Assembly: GCA_019155205.2 (NCBI GenBank)
Contig: JAHNZQ020000181.1
Location: 625,745 to 646,761 of the forward strand
Direction of reading: 5' to 3'
DNA length: 21,017 nucleotides
Source of the DNA: Gracilaria vermiculophylla
Lineage: Eukaryota > Rhodophyta > Florideophyceae > Gracilariales > Gracilariaceae
The notes below the pieces were generated by a model, which was given only the letters and a program-made list of their open reading frames with translations, did no database searches and had not been told where the DNA came from. Shown here piece after piece: positions 8,402 to 17,640 of the stretch (the stretch's first letter is position 1; the number at the start of each line of letters is the position of its first letter). Made by a program: the position numbers and the translations under genes.

Positions 8402-8956
8402 TGTAGTACAGTGTTTCCGACGCAAATATGGTGGTTTGGCCTTAAGGTATAATATTCTTAAGGAGGGTTCGTAATTTATTGGCTGGGCCACGTGGTGCAT
8501 AATCTCGCCCGCGTGCGCTACAGTATCCTTGAGGTACGGTAGAATTTATTATTTATTTTAGATATTTTATGCAGGTAATTAGCACAGTAGTGAGACCTGC
8601 CGAGGCGGGCTCCCGGCTTGATATTTAATCTGCCGGTTGAGCTCCACCTCTGGGGAAGTAAATACAAGCACCTTTGGGTCTTCTTCTACATTTTTCGGTT
8701 GGAGTCTCTTGTCTATTCACGCAGGTTTCTAAGCCGCCCATCCCCAGGTCGCATCATAGCAGCGCCTGTAAGAGCATTGTCCGCCCAGTGAACCACCCCC
8801 TCCGCTTGGTGTTTCCGGATCCTTTTCAGAATTCCCCCAGCTCGCGACAGCGGATACCGGAGACCACTTTTAGGAATACGCGCCTTTTGGAGTCACCAAA
8901 AACTCCTAACGGACATTGTGCTTTACGACCTCGAGAGAAGGGCTGACAGTACCACA
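8402..8956 (+). mobile_element. Solo LTR related to element A's own LTR
   Basis: 555 bp, TGTAGTACAGTG...GACAGTACCACA, with a perfect 5-bp duplication AAAAT at 8397-8401 and 8957-8961. It aligns along its length, on the opposite strand, with 14675-15238. Shared blocks include CTACAGTATC, AGGTAATTAG, AATCTGCCGGTTGA, CGGTTGGAG-CTCTTGTCTAT, CATAGCAGCGCC and CCAGTGAACCA. Identity is roughly two thirds by eye. It interrupts element A's integrase exactly at the first catalytic position. Orientation is plus, opposite to its host element. Confidence 0.9.
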
Positions 8957-9290
8957 AAAATGACCATGGCCGCGAGCTCCAAAGGTCCTGAAGGCCGAAA
9001 CAGGGTGACTGGCGTCCGGTGTTTGCGAATGTTTCACCGAGTGGAGGCGCACGAGTGACAATCCGCCTTCATTTGGAAAGCCTTGTTAGCCACGTGCGGC
9101 CAGCGAAACACCCTTGTAATGGTGAAATACATGCGCAATCCACCGAGGTGGCCTCCAGGGCAAAAATAGTGTGAGCGATACAGCACTTTTGCCCATAGTC
9201 TTTCCGGGGACACCTTTTGGAGAGCACAGTACAGGAGAGCGTGGCGTAAAAGTACTCCGTCGCGGTTAAAATCAAATGAAAATGTTGGAC
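8957..9290 (-). pseudogene. Element A integrase zinc-binding (H2C2) domain and start of core
   Basis: Minus-strand reading: SHYFCPGGHLGG, ITRVFRWPHV and CHSC give the H-x-H...C-x-x-C layout of the integrase N-terminal zinc domain, with the G-H-x-G and F/Y-W-P signposts. It continues to RTPVTLFRPSGPLELAAMVI. The position of the first catalytic Asp (normally AMDIxGPL) is Val (8962-8964), a few bases from the solo LTR. Removing that LTR and one copy of its target duplication leaves the reading frame in register with 8401 downwards. That supports a simple insertion into an already recognisable gene. Confidence 0.85.
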
Positions 9291-9638
9291 TCGTGACAGT
9301 GGCGAGGAACTCCTTGCAGTACGTATCCCAACTGTGCTCATTTGCGAAATCAGCTATAGTAATGAGGAGAACTATTTCCTGCTCCTCGGCGAGGGGCATA
9401 ACTTCAGGGAGTCCTGAACTCTTGCCTCCAGTTTCACAGCATTTCACGCATTCTCATTCGGATTCTTCTTTCTTTTCGGCGCTATTGATGACTATATACA
9501 TTATAATGTCCTCCAAAAGTGTTTTGCCTTCTTTGTTTGAAATTATACTGGAAAGCGCGTCCGCAGTATGGTATTTTATGCCAGGGCGGTAGATGAGGTC
9601 AAACTCGTTCTCCAGTAGGCATAGTCTCTATTTATCCA
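9291..9638 (-). pseudogene. Element A RNase H end and linker to integrase
   Basis: Minus-strand reading: LLENEFDLIYRPGIKYHTADALS (about 9530-9595) is the strongly conserved end of the Ty3/Gypsy RNase H domain (F-D-x-x-Y-x-x-G-x-x-N-x-x-A-D-A-L-S). A linker leads into the 137-codon ORF at 9034-9447, with one stop at about 9455. A stop replaces an expected Trp-like position close to the inserted LTR. The first part of RNase H is on the other side of the family-C LTR at 9639-9973. Confidence 0.85.
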
Positions 9639-9973
9639 TGTGAAATATGGCGCCACACGTGCTGGAATCATGTTGATGTGATCATATCTGTTTGATCTGC
9701 AACTAGTTAATTAGCGTGACATAGTTACCAGACTGTATTGATCTTCAATCAATGCTCATGATATGACATTTTAAGTTAGATGCTGAACTACACAAGCCCA
9801 ATAAACCGACGAAAGCAATCATCAAGTATTTCAACCTCGTTCCTATATCTTGTACGTCCGCGCTCTCTGCGACTGCCGTGCTTCCAAGCGTTCGCTCGTC
9901 CATACGGACCTTCGCGACGTAGTCGGAACTACCGCGCAGCCTTGCCTCTGGTTCGAACCCGTGCCGATTTATA
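9639..9973 (+). mobile_element. Solo LTR, family C, copy 2
   Basis: 335 bp, TGTGAAATATGG...GATTTATA, flanked by a perfect 5-bp duplication ATCCA at 9634-9638 and 9974-9978. It has the same length as copy 1 and aligns with it without gaps. AATAAA lies at 9800-9805. It is inserted in the RNase H domain of element A, in the opposite orientation. Ends are TG...TA, as in copy 1. Confidence 0.94.
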
Positions 9974-10290
9974 ATCCAGGTGGCTGGAAGCATTCGTCAA
10001 GAACAGTATCCACTTTAGCGGGGCATGGTCCGTTTTCAATATGAAACATCCAGTTTCCAGGTATTGACGTTAAAGCAACCCCGCCCATGCAACGGCGAGA
10101 CATTTGCGCTCCAAAGTGGAACAAGCCCGCTCCATCGGGGAAAAGACTGCCACTCCAGTATCCTATAATCTGAAGATCACATTGAGTTTGTGCCTTTATA
10201 AGCGCCCATCTAATCTGATATCTCGAGCCGTCTGTGTTCAGCACCATTCGGCCGTTCCGCTTCGGGGAACCCAAATTCAGGGGGTTCTAT
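9974..10290 (-). pseudogene. Element A RNase H domain, first part
   Basis: Minus-strand ORF of 101 codons (9969-10274). LNTDGSRYQIRWALIKA followed by IGYWSGSL matches the D-x-S-x-x-x-x-G-x-A-L...I-x-Y-x-S-R-x-L opening of Ty3/Gypsy RNase H, with the catalytic Asp kept. After a frameshift the text TDHAPLKWIL (about 9990-10030) matches the TDH-x-x-L-x-W block. Known role: it degrades the RNA strand during cDNA synthesis. The domain continues past the solo LTR at 9639-9973. Confidence 0.82.
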
Positions 10291-11171
10291 TAGTCTCCTC
10301 TTCAAGCTGTGAAAGGCTTCGCACTTTTCATACGTCAAGGGTGCCAAATGCGTCGGTTTTTACTTCTCCCAGAGGCGATTTTACGGCGTCATAATAAGGG
10401 AGGATTCGGAACAAACCTCCGAAAGACATTACCTTATCCCAGGAAGGAGCAGTTCTCCGTCTGGATTGCGGCAGCGTAAAATTTCTTGATGGCATTCTGA
10501 GTCTTGTGGAAACCTGTAGGCGGCCCGAGAGCACAAGGCACTCCCGGTACTCCACCAAGGGCTTTAAAAAGAAACACTTCTCTAGTTTTAAGGTGAGCCC
10601 AGCATCCTTCAGGAGTTGGAACTCGTGCTTCTTATGCAAAAAAAAGCTCCTCTACCCTGTGATAGAATATAACGACATCTTTAACATAAACCAGGGCGTA
10701 CTGCCACATTACCTTAGATAGGAGTATTTCCAGGGCACGTGCAAACGCAACAGGTGCATTCTTTACGCAAATGGGATCCTTAAGAATCTGAAATTCCACT
10801 GTGGGGGGTTAATAATGTCTTATCCTTATCGGATTCATCCATCGCAATTTGCCAGAAGCCCCCATTGGCGTCCAGTATCGAAAAAACGGACGCACCACCT
10901 ATGGAGTTGATACAACCATCCATACGGGGTATCCGATACGAGTTGCGTACCGTTCCCTCGTTGAGGCATCTGCATTCATAACAGAACATCCAGGAGCCAT
11001 CTTTCTTCTTCTCAAACACTACGGAGAAGGCCCATTCGGAGTGGAAAGGCTCAATATAGTCTTTTTCTAGCATCCATTTGACCATTTCGCATTCGAAATC
11101 ACGCGCATGAAGCCCGAACGTCCTCGGGAGTTTTGTAGCACTTTCATCTCAGGTGTGAGCTAGATCTGGTG
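10291..11171 (-). pseudogene. Element A reverse transcriptase
   Basis: Minus-strand reading with at least three frames. 11085-10780: MVKWMLEKDYIEPFHSEWAF, KKKDGSWMFCYECRCLN, SYRIPRMDGCINSIGGASVFSILDANGGFWQI; all standard RT fingers and palm blocks. Around 10680: QYALVYVKDVVIF, where the catalytic YxDD reads YVKD (10677-10688), so the first Asp of the pair is Lys. 10639-10328: LKDAGLTLKLEKCFFLK and VEYRECLVLSGR, the usual post-palm block. Frameshifts separate the blocks and the Asp loss makes activity impossible. Confidence 0.9.
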
Positions 11172-12143
11172 CTAAGCCAGACTTACCTGTCCATTGAGAC
11201 TAGACCACATTTTCGGGGAGGCGAATAGCATCTCCACTGTCTTATGGCGATACTCTTTACAATGTTCGCCCATTTGGAGCTTCTGCTGCCGAGGCGCAGG
11301 CATCTCTTCCTCTGGAGTCGTGGATGCCACGTCGGCTTCCATGGTGGCGATTGTATCCTGTTCAGCAAGGTCATTCATACGAGGACGTTGAGCCAGTCCT
11401 GCAGCGGCGAGTAGTACCAATCTGACGACAGGTCCTTTTTGAAGCCGCATAGGCGACTCCTTCAGATTACCAAGGGCGAGCCTGAAGTGGATGTTCTGCA
11501 CTATTTCCATAATGCCATTCGTCATCATGGAGTGCCGCTTAATCGTCAGATGACGACTCTTCTCTAGGAATAAGAGGCCGGATGCAGAGGTCTGCGGCCA
11601 AACTTCGGCCTGGCTTTCCGCTGGTATTGCGATACTCTTCACCACCAGGAGCGTATTTGACTGCTTCTTCTTAGGAATATTACTCACTTGACGCGCATTG
11701 GCGTCCTGTCCCGGAGATATGGACACAATACCTACAGGAGCGGCGTCATGAAATGTCACGTTATGCAGGAGTGGGCGTATTGCACGTGCACACCGATCCA
11801 CAAAGAAAGTGCCCAATATGCACTGTACTGCCAAGTTGGACGCCACGAGGAACCACAACTTCACCGTTAGGGAGCCTAACTGGAGATAAAAACGTTTTTC
11901 TCCGTGTAATTTCAATGCTTCACGTGATTAATCTCTCACGGTAGGGAGCTTGCCAGTTTTCAAAGATCCAAGAGCAGCCCTCTGGAGCACGTCAGCATGC
12001 ACTAGGTTGGGGCCAACTCTGGTATCGAGGATAATGTGCGGCGTTGTAGAGGCGAGTGTGTAACACCCTGTAGAGACAACCACATTGTAATTCTCATGGG
12101 AGAGCGTGCATACAGAGTGCTTAAAGGTGTCGAATGGGTCCAC
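11172..12143 (-). pseudogene. Element A protease and protease-RT linker
   Basis: Two minus-strand ORFs. 12143-11928 contains HIILDTRVGPNLVHADVL: a retropepsin active site whose DTG has become DTR (12018-12026). After a stop/frameshift, 11915-11172 continues with a protease end (CILGTFFVDRC). It is followed by a linker with IPAESQAEV, NGIMEI and LKESPMRLQKGPVV, typical of the stretch before RT in insect-type Ty3/Gypsy pol. The Gly to Arg change in the active site should kill cleavage of the polyprotein. Confidence 0.8.
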
Positions 12144-14498
12144 ATCGATTGTACAATCCGCTGATTCTGCTTCGACCGTGCAGATAGCTCCTCCCCCTTT
12201 CCTAGAGGCTACCTCCGTTGGGCTGAGGCTCTGTTGGAAGGAACCACGCAGAGCCTATACCCGTGACCATGAGGGTTTTCCTGGTTGGATGGGATCTCGG
12301 TTCCAGTGCGGAACGGCTGCTACGGTTGCGCATCGGGATGCACCGTGTTCCCCGGGGGTGCAACCGGCTCGGTACTGGCCCATGCACTGGTGGCGCACAT
12401 GCGAGTGGTACAGGCTGTTTTCCAACTAGAACGCGGTACCCGTACTTTCCATGTGGGGAGTGGATATCGTGATACGCGGTTCGACAACTTCCACTCTCCA
12501 TTGGTGTTTTTTTCAGGTTCTGGAAAGCCTTCTCCCGTTACTGCAAGATGGCGTCCCTTATTGGCAGAGTATGAGTAGTACAGTTTAATGTCTGTCGAGA
12601 CAAGCAAATATTGCAAGATGGTGGGTAGCCCCGAGGATTCGCAAATAAAAGAGTCATACAGGATTTTTTCGAAGCGTACGAGATAGGGGACGAGGGTGTT
12701 GCCGTCCTAGATGGCGCTACCTAAAATAAATCATATTTGATATCAAGAACCTCTTGTTCTCCATGGAGTGTAAGCTTGTCACCCTCCCTTGAGGTGCTGG
12801 ATTCCAACTTCCGTGCGGGTGCCTGACGATTCTGTAAGGCCGTTACGTTGTCCGAGAGTTAAGCGTGGCTGCGGCACGCAGCCCGATGTGTATCACCATA
12901 GGACTCCAAGAAACGTGCTAGCTCCGTATAGGTGGTTTCAGGGTGTGTCGTCAAGTGAACACGCCCCCCGGTGCGGATCGAGGGAATGAATCCCTCGAAG
13001 ACAACGACTTTAACCGCCGTTCAGAGTATACATTCCTCACCTTAAGGTCTTTGTCCTTGACTTCTGTGAGAACTCCGTTTCGGTCGTTCCTATATTCTGC
13101 CTCAAGAAGTTAACTTTAACATTCTCATTGGTTTACACTTTATCCATTGCCTACCTTTTATGGAGTAAAATTACCACCCCGAGGTACGTCATCAAATCTC
13201 TGTTCCACGATCATACACAATGGTGCCCTCCCCCTTGAGGCGCGGCTGTACCAGCAAGTTCGCTTGATCTGTGAGGTAGAACTGAAAGAACCCGACAGCG
13301 GCACTTTCATGGACACCATTTGTATTACACACCACACGGAATCGTGTTAGAAATTTCAACACCGAGATGAGGTCTTCACCTGAGAAGGAGTGCTTCTTTA
13401 TCTGGATATCTATCCGGCGCTGGATCGTTGTAAGTCGTTTAGCGACTGACGCATCCTAGAGAGTGGAGTGATCATTAAAGCAATAGGTGTAACAATCCAC
13501 CACTCTGACGAAGAGGCCGTTAAGTGGGACGACCTTCTTGACACTTTTGCTTTTCTCCTTGGTACGTTCACTGTCCTCAGAGCTCAAGCTGTACATGGAT
13601 TCAGAATCTGAGCTTCTCTACGAATCGGTGTCTTTCTTTCTGCGTCTTTTCCTCCGTTTTTTACAGCCTCTCTTCTGTAGGTGATCTGGGTGCCTGAAGA
13701 TATCTCCGATATCTCGATTTACCTGAGGAGGAACCCCTCCTTCTCTCCATGGTTTAAGTAGTTCGCGACCGGTATCCGGTCCTTCTTCGTAAAGCGACAT
13801 ATCTACATGACAATATTCCTGAGGTGTTACTATTTCCCTACGGCAGTATCCTTTCCTCCTCTGACGTAAGGGGCGGCAGTAACCTGTACTTCTCTGCCCG
13901 GGGTCACGTTAGGTATTCATAGAGGGAACCTCTCCTGTACGTAAGAATGACTTTTAAATGTCGCTGTGGGGAACAGCAGCGCGGTTTGGAAACTAAATTT
14001 AACGAGGAAAGCATATAAAATGACCGCTCGGAAGGGGTCCGAATCTATCAAGGCATCCACGGCACAGTTAACATTCTCCGTTGCAATCTACTCCACAAAA
14101 GCGTGGCGGCGCGCCCCGAATCGTGCCTCAACACCTGCTGAAATTCTGTCGACCAGCTCATGTGTGAGCCAATCAGTAAGGCGTGGAGCCACCGGCTCCA
14201 GGAGGAAGTTAGCGTCCTGGTATTCCAGTCCCAGTAGCTCCTGAGATGGATGCTGCGATGTCGTGTGTGTTTCTTCAACCTCCATATTGGCGTTCTCCAG
14301 AGATGTCGCGGGTTGTTCCGCTTGCCTCCAGTCGTCCATGCTCCTAAAGCGATTCTTGAAACGCTCCACCGAGAAGCTGGGATGCCGAAAGATACTTTCA
14401 GGATCCTCCCGTCTGATGGCCATCCGCTGGGGAGTGCTGCGCGTGCTGTGCCTCCCAATGGAGTCTATTTCTTGAGGGTTCTGAAAGGTTGTTTTCAT
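12144..14498 (-). pseudogene. Element A gag
   Basis: Minus-strand reading in several frames. 14498-14088: a 136-codon ORF starting MKTTFQNPQEIDSI, the probable start since it follows the LTR and a 176-bp leader. About 13560-13170: blocks VVPLNGLFVRVVDCYTY, IDIQIKKHSFSGEDLISVL and CNTNGVHESAAVGFFQF, which look like the Ty3/Gypsy gag core. About 12340-12430: HVRHQCMGQYRAGC then GEHGASRC, a pair of worn CCHC zinc knuckles (the first Cys of the second is replaced by Arg). Many stops and shifts. About 12620-13150 is too decayed to assign in detail. Confidence 0.65.
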
Positions 14499-14674
14499 TG
14501 AAGGTTCGAAGGGGTCCTTATACGAGTAGGTCGGTTGTGATTTACTTCCACTTCCGAATCACGTAAAAAATGTATTTCACTGTTGGGTTCCAATCGGTGG
14601 AAGCTAGAAACACTTTTCTCTCGCGACTCTTGTTACTCCTTTACAAAAATGATCTTCTAACTTGAGATACAGGT
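14499..14674 (-). other. Element A leader between 5' LTR and gag
   Basis: 176 bp on the minus strand from the LTR end to the probable gag ATG at 14498. The first bases after the LTR (ACCTGTATCTC...) do not match any tRNA 3' end I can name, so the primer-binding site is either mutated or of an unusual kind. Confidence 0.5.
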
Positions 14675-15238
14675 TGTGGTATGGGCAGCTCTTCTTTCAA
14701 GGTGATAGCGCACAATGCCCGTTGGGAGTTTTTTCGTGACTCTAATGGCGCTAGTTCCTAAACGTGGTCTCCCACAATCACGGTTAAGAGCCGGGGAAAT
14801 TTTGAAAGTGGGTGTGAAAGCACGAAGCGGAGAAGAATGGTTCACTGGGTGGGAAACGCTCCTATGGGCGCTGCTATGAGGCAATCTGGGAACCTGCAGC
14901 TTTGAAACATGAAGAAGATAGACAAGAGTCTCCAACCGGAAAAAATATACAAAAACTGAAGTGTGTTCAGTGTGCTTTTCCCACGCATGAGGATCAACCG
15001 GCAGATTACGCATAGGGCCGGGATACCCCTCCAATAGGTCTCACTTCTGCACACTACTCTAATTACCTATATCAATTAAAGGAAATAAATCTAAATTCCA
15101 TAAGTACTCAGAGATACTGTAGCCCACGTGTGCCTAGTAATGCACAACGCTGCTCTGTTAATAAAATACGAAAACTACTCAGAAATACCTCGTTGAATAA
15201 CCACAAGACAATATCCCAATAGGAGCCACTGTACGACA
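14675..15238 (-). mobile_element. 5' LTR of Gypsy element A
   Basis: 564 bp. On the minus strand it starts TGTCGTACAGTGG and ends CCCATACCACA. It lies directly upstream of the leader and gag of element A in the same orientation, which is why I call it the 5' LTR. It is related to the solo LTR at 8402-8956. The open frame at 14657-15034 lies inside it and is not a gene. The outer 5 bp are ACTAC (15239-15243). The inner neighbour is CAGGT, so there is no duplication across the LTR itself, as expected for one end of a full element. No 3' partner was found in the window. Confidence 0.8.
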
Positions 15239-15664
15239 ACTACTGAGGAAGCGAGTCAAGGTCTGACGTATGGTCGCGATACGAGGGAACGGCTAGAGGC
15301 ACAGTGTAGCACAGGACGTCTGTAAGAAGTCTGCCCAGGAACACGCTCTCCTCAAAAGGTGGGTCTGGCTACGTTTCATTGTGTCGAAATAAACTAGAGG
15401 TTAAACGTCTTCACTTCTTGTTCATCTGCATCAAAGTATGCATTACATGACGCTATGTCGACGTGCGCTTGAACTATGCGAAGCGTACTTGCAGCGTTTG
15501 AAGTACACGATGCACTATTTTGACTTAGCTCGAAAGAGGCGTCGTACTTACAAATTGCAATGTTCTCGTGCGTCGTGTTGCAATATGCGGTGACAGTGGT
15601 TGCAGTACGTAGCGCGAGCGCTGAAACCGCTAGCCACCACAATCTTTTGCTTATATTAGTTACA
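15239..15664 (-). mobile_element. 3' LTR of Gypsy element B (truncated by element A)
   Basis: On the minus strand it begins TGTAACT at 15664, after a worn purine-rich stretch, and runs to 15239, where the element-A LTR begins. It is the inverted counterpart of the LTR starting at 318: the 82-codon minus-strand frame at 15394-15642 and the 62-codon plus-strand frame at 399-587 read alike (THxNIAxC, RIVQAHxDIAxC). This similarity reflects DNA homology between LTRs, not a conserved protein. The rest of this LTR should lie beyond element A but was not located. Confidence 0.8.
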
Positions 15665-15692
15665 CCTGTCTCCGCTTCGGACGAAACTGTCC

Positions 15693-15930
15693 TCAGTGGG
15701 GGTTATGCTGCAAGTTGAATGTAACAACTTTCGCGCAACAGTTCTTGAGCACGGCGGGCGGTAGCCGAACGGCATCGGATTCGAAATCGTCGCAGAACTG
15801 CGTGAGGTAGGAAACGCGCCGACCGGCACACCATTTGTCAAGAATGCCTTCCAGTTCCTGTTCCGCGACGCCAACATTGTTGATAACGATGTCCAAAGGT
15901 CCTCAAAGCTCTCCGTAAAAGCGGATCAGC
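15693..15930 (-). pseudogene. Gypsy element B: chromodomain-like C-terminus
   Basis: Minus-strand reading ending at the TGA at 15693-15695. ELEGILDKWCAGRRVSYLTQF, then an acidic stretch and AVRLPPAVLKNCC, follow the outline V-E-x-I-L-D-K/H-R...V-x-Y-L-V-x-W...TWEP...LL of a chromodomain. The Trp of YLVxW is Phe and the TWEP-like box reads AVRLP. The left-hand copy (1-289) shows the same outline, so the divergence was present in the family. It follows the GPY/F-like end of integrase with one stop (about 15916). Confidence 0.6.
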
Positions 15931-16420
15931 TTTGATATGTGGTAGACTTCGTGAGCGTGGTGCATTGTTTGTGGGAGCTCAGGGCGAAACAGTAGCCGCC
16001 CGAGTTTTTCAAGGACGCGAAAGAGTTTCATGTAACGTTGCTGCCACTTTACAGGGACTGCGGCGCAACGCGCTGACTTGTGGCGGTTGGAGAATTGAAG
16101 GAAGAGGTCTTCCTGTTCCAGGTGTAGTACAAAGCGGTAATGGTCAACCTAATGCTTCTGAACAGCGACAGCGGTGACCAAGTCGTCGCGATCTAGAGCC
16201 GTGGGAGCCCGGCGCCGGAAATAGTAGTCGATTAAAGCCTGTGCTACGATGTTGTCCAGGGCAAGGGTTGCCGGCGAGTGCGAGAAGAAGCCAAGAATGA
16301 ATTTGAAATGGGAAAGAAAGGTGCTGCCATGACGGAAGGAGATGTATTTAAACTCCAGTGATGGAAGTGCGAGGTGCCATTCCGGTGGCGTTTCCTGTTT
16401 TGGGAATGTAGCATAGACGG
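15931..16420 (-). pseudogene. Gypsy element B: integrase C-terminal part
   Basis: Minus-strand reading: PEWHLALPSLEFKY (about 16345-16385) matches W-x-x-x-L-P-x-x-E-F-x-Y-N of the integrase core end. Then comes SPATLALDNIVAQALIDYYFRRRAP and a Gln/Lys-rich helix. It ends with MKLFRVLEKLGRLLFRPELPQTMH and HEVYHISKLIRFYGEL, a GPY/F-like module with the H-P-V-F-H-V-S-x-L-type end. One stop interrupts it near 16155. Confidence 0.75.
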
Positions 16421-16990
16421 GAGGGTCTGGATGAGAGTTTGGGAATGCATATCTGTCCGAGGGTAATCAGCGGTTGAAGTATTGTTCCGAATGCATAGAT
16501 ACCACGTGAGTAATCACCAAACGTGGAAAGGAACCTTGGATTCGCGGTTAGAGATCATTTTAGGTGGTGGTCGATACTTGAAAAGCAAGTGCGTGACGAA
16601 GAGCCAAAACGTCTTCTACGCCGATGCAGCCTTGTACACTGGAATAAAGAGGGCGCCCTTAGACTCTTTCTTCACTATCATAAAAACGGCGTCTTGATCG
16701 TTTCTGTTTCTGAGAGGCTCGCGGAGAAAGTCGAAAGAGATGATTTCCCAACACCGTTGAGAGATAGATAGTGGCTGTACATGTTCTGGCGGAGCCACGT
16801 TGGGTGTTTTGTTCACCTGGAACGATCGAAATTTACGCATGAAACTGAAGGAGTCCGAGTTCATCTGCGGCCAATACGCATGACTTATATCTGTGCAGTA
16901 CGACGTATTGGCGCCAAGATGCTGGAGTCCATGAATGTGTTGCCTGAGCTCAGTTTTAAATTCTTTTTCGGGGATGTACATGCATTCCTA
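16421..16990 (-). pseudogene. Gypsy element B: integrase zinc domain and catalytic core
   Basis: Minus-strand ORF of 121 codons (16616-16981) plus continuation. HIHGLQHLGANTSYC and AYWPQM are zinc-domain signposts, but the C-x-x-C pair reads FRSF, so both Cys are Phe. PLSISQRCWEIISFDFLREP keeps the first catalytic Asp. The second Asp, expected in SDRGSKF, is Asn (ISNRESK; 16547-16549). The catalytic Glu, expected near 16430-16450, cannot be found in any frame. The element is therefore inactive for integration. Confidence 0.82.
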
Positions 16991-17640
16991 GCCATTGCCA
17001 GTCCAATAGATGACCCTGTCGATGAAGCTGAAGTTGGTTGGTAGGTGTGCGGTGGATCTGTCGGAAGGCGTGTCGCACATGCAAAGTTTTGTGGCAGGGG
17101 CGTCCGCAGGACAAGAAATCTGTGCATGGTTCTGGATGAATTCAAAATGTGTTTAGAAAGCGCACAGACGTGGGGATTCGTGATCGGGACGGCTGCTGAG
17201 GGCATCGGGGGCGATATTCTTTGTCCTAGCGACATGGGTAATGTCGAAGGAAAATTTCTCGATTTCATCCAACCAGCGACACTGGCGACCAGACAGTTTG
17301 TGTTTTGTCTGTAAATACGTTTACGGGTCATAATCTCTCAAGAGCCTGAAAAGCCGTCCGCGTAGGGAAGGGCTCCACGTGCTTAGTATACTCATTGCAG
17401 CGAGTAGTTCCTGATCCCAGGTATATCATAGGGCCTCAGCGGGTGGGAGTCGGTGCGATAAAAAATGCTGGGAGCTACCCTGCCTGCCACAGCGTGGAAT
17501 CCACGGCGAGTGGGGAATCGTCGAAAATCAAAAGAAACTCTTTCGAGGCGTCCGCAAGTGCCAGATCCGGGGCAGAGGTAAAAGCGGCCTTAATGGTGTT
17601 GAAGTCATTTTCATGCTCTGAGCCGCATTGGAAAACGGGG
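16991..17640 (-). pseudogene. Gypsy element B: RNase H domain and linker
   Basis: Minus-strand reading. 17475-17640: FTSAPDLALADASKEFLLIFDDSPLAVDSTLW matches the RT-RNase H connection and the Asp-containing RNase H start. 17200-17310: KLSGRQCRWLDEIEKFSFDI and HVARTKNIAPDALSSRPDH match the RNase H end (R-W-x-x-x-L...F-x-x-x-Y/H...G-x-x-N-x-x-A-D-A-L-S-R). A linker with stops leads to the integrase zinc domain at about 16980. Confidence 0.8.

Noticed and set aside
9950..9960. GGTTCGAACCC, a tRNA T-arm (B box)-like motif in family-C LTR copy 2
   Set aside because: Copy 1 lacks it (GTTCCACCCC), no tRNA cloverleaf or A box at a suitable distance is seen, and it lies inside a defined LTR.
6994..9973. 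A complete short element bounded by the two family-C LTRs
   Set aside because: The sequence between them is element A pol on the opposite strand and continues beyond both LTRs, and each LTR has its own different target duplication.
14657..15034. A 125-codon minus-strand ORF, similar in translation to a plus-strand ORF at 8674-8946
   Set aside because: Both lie inside related LTRs; the similarity follows the DNA and the reading frame holds no domain.
8402..15238. A 560-bp inverted repeat pair (8402-8956 and 14675-15238) as the ends of a giant DNA transposon
   Set aside because: Both units have LTR ends (TG...CA); the inner one has its own AAAAT duplication, and the outer one leads directly into a leader and gag. 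They are two LTRs in opposite orientation, not terminal inverted repeats.
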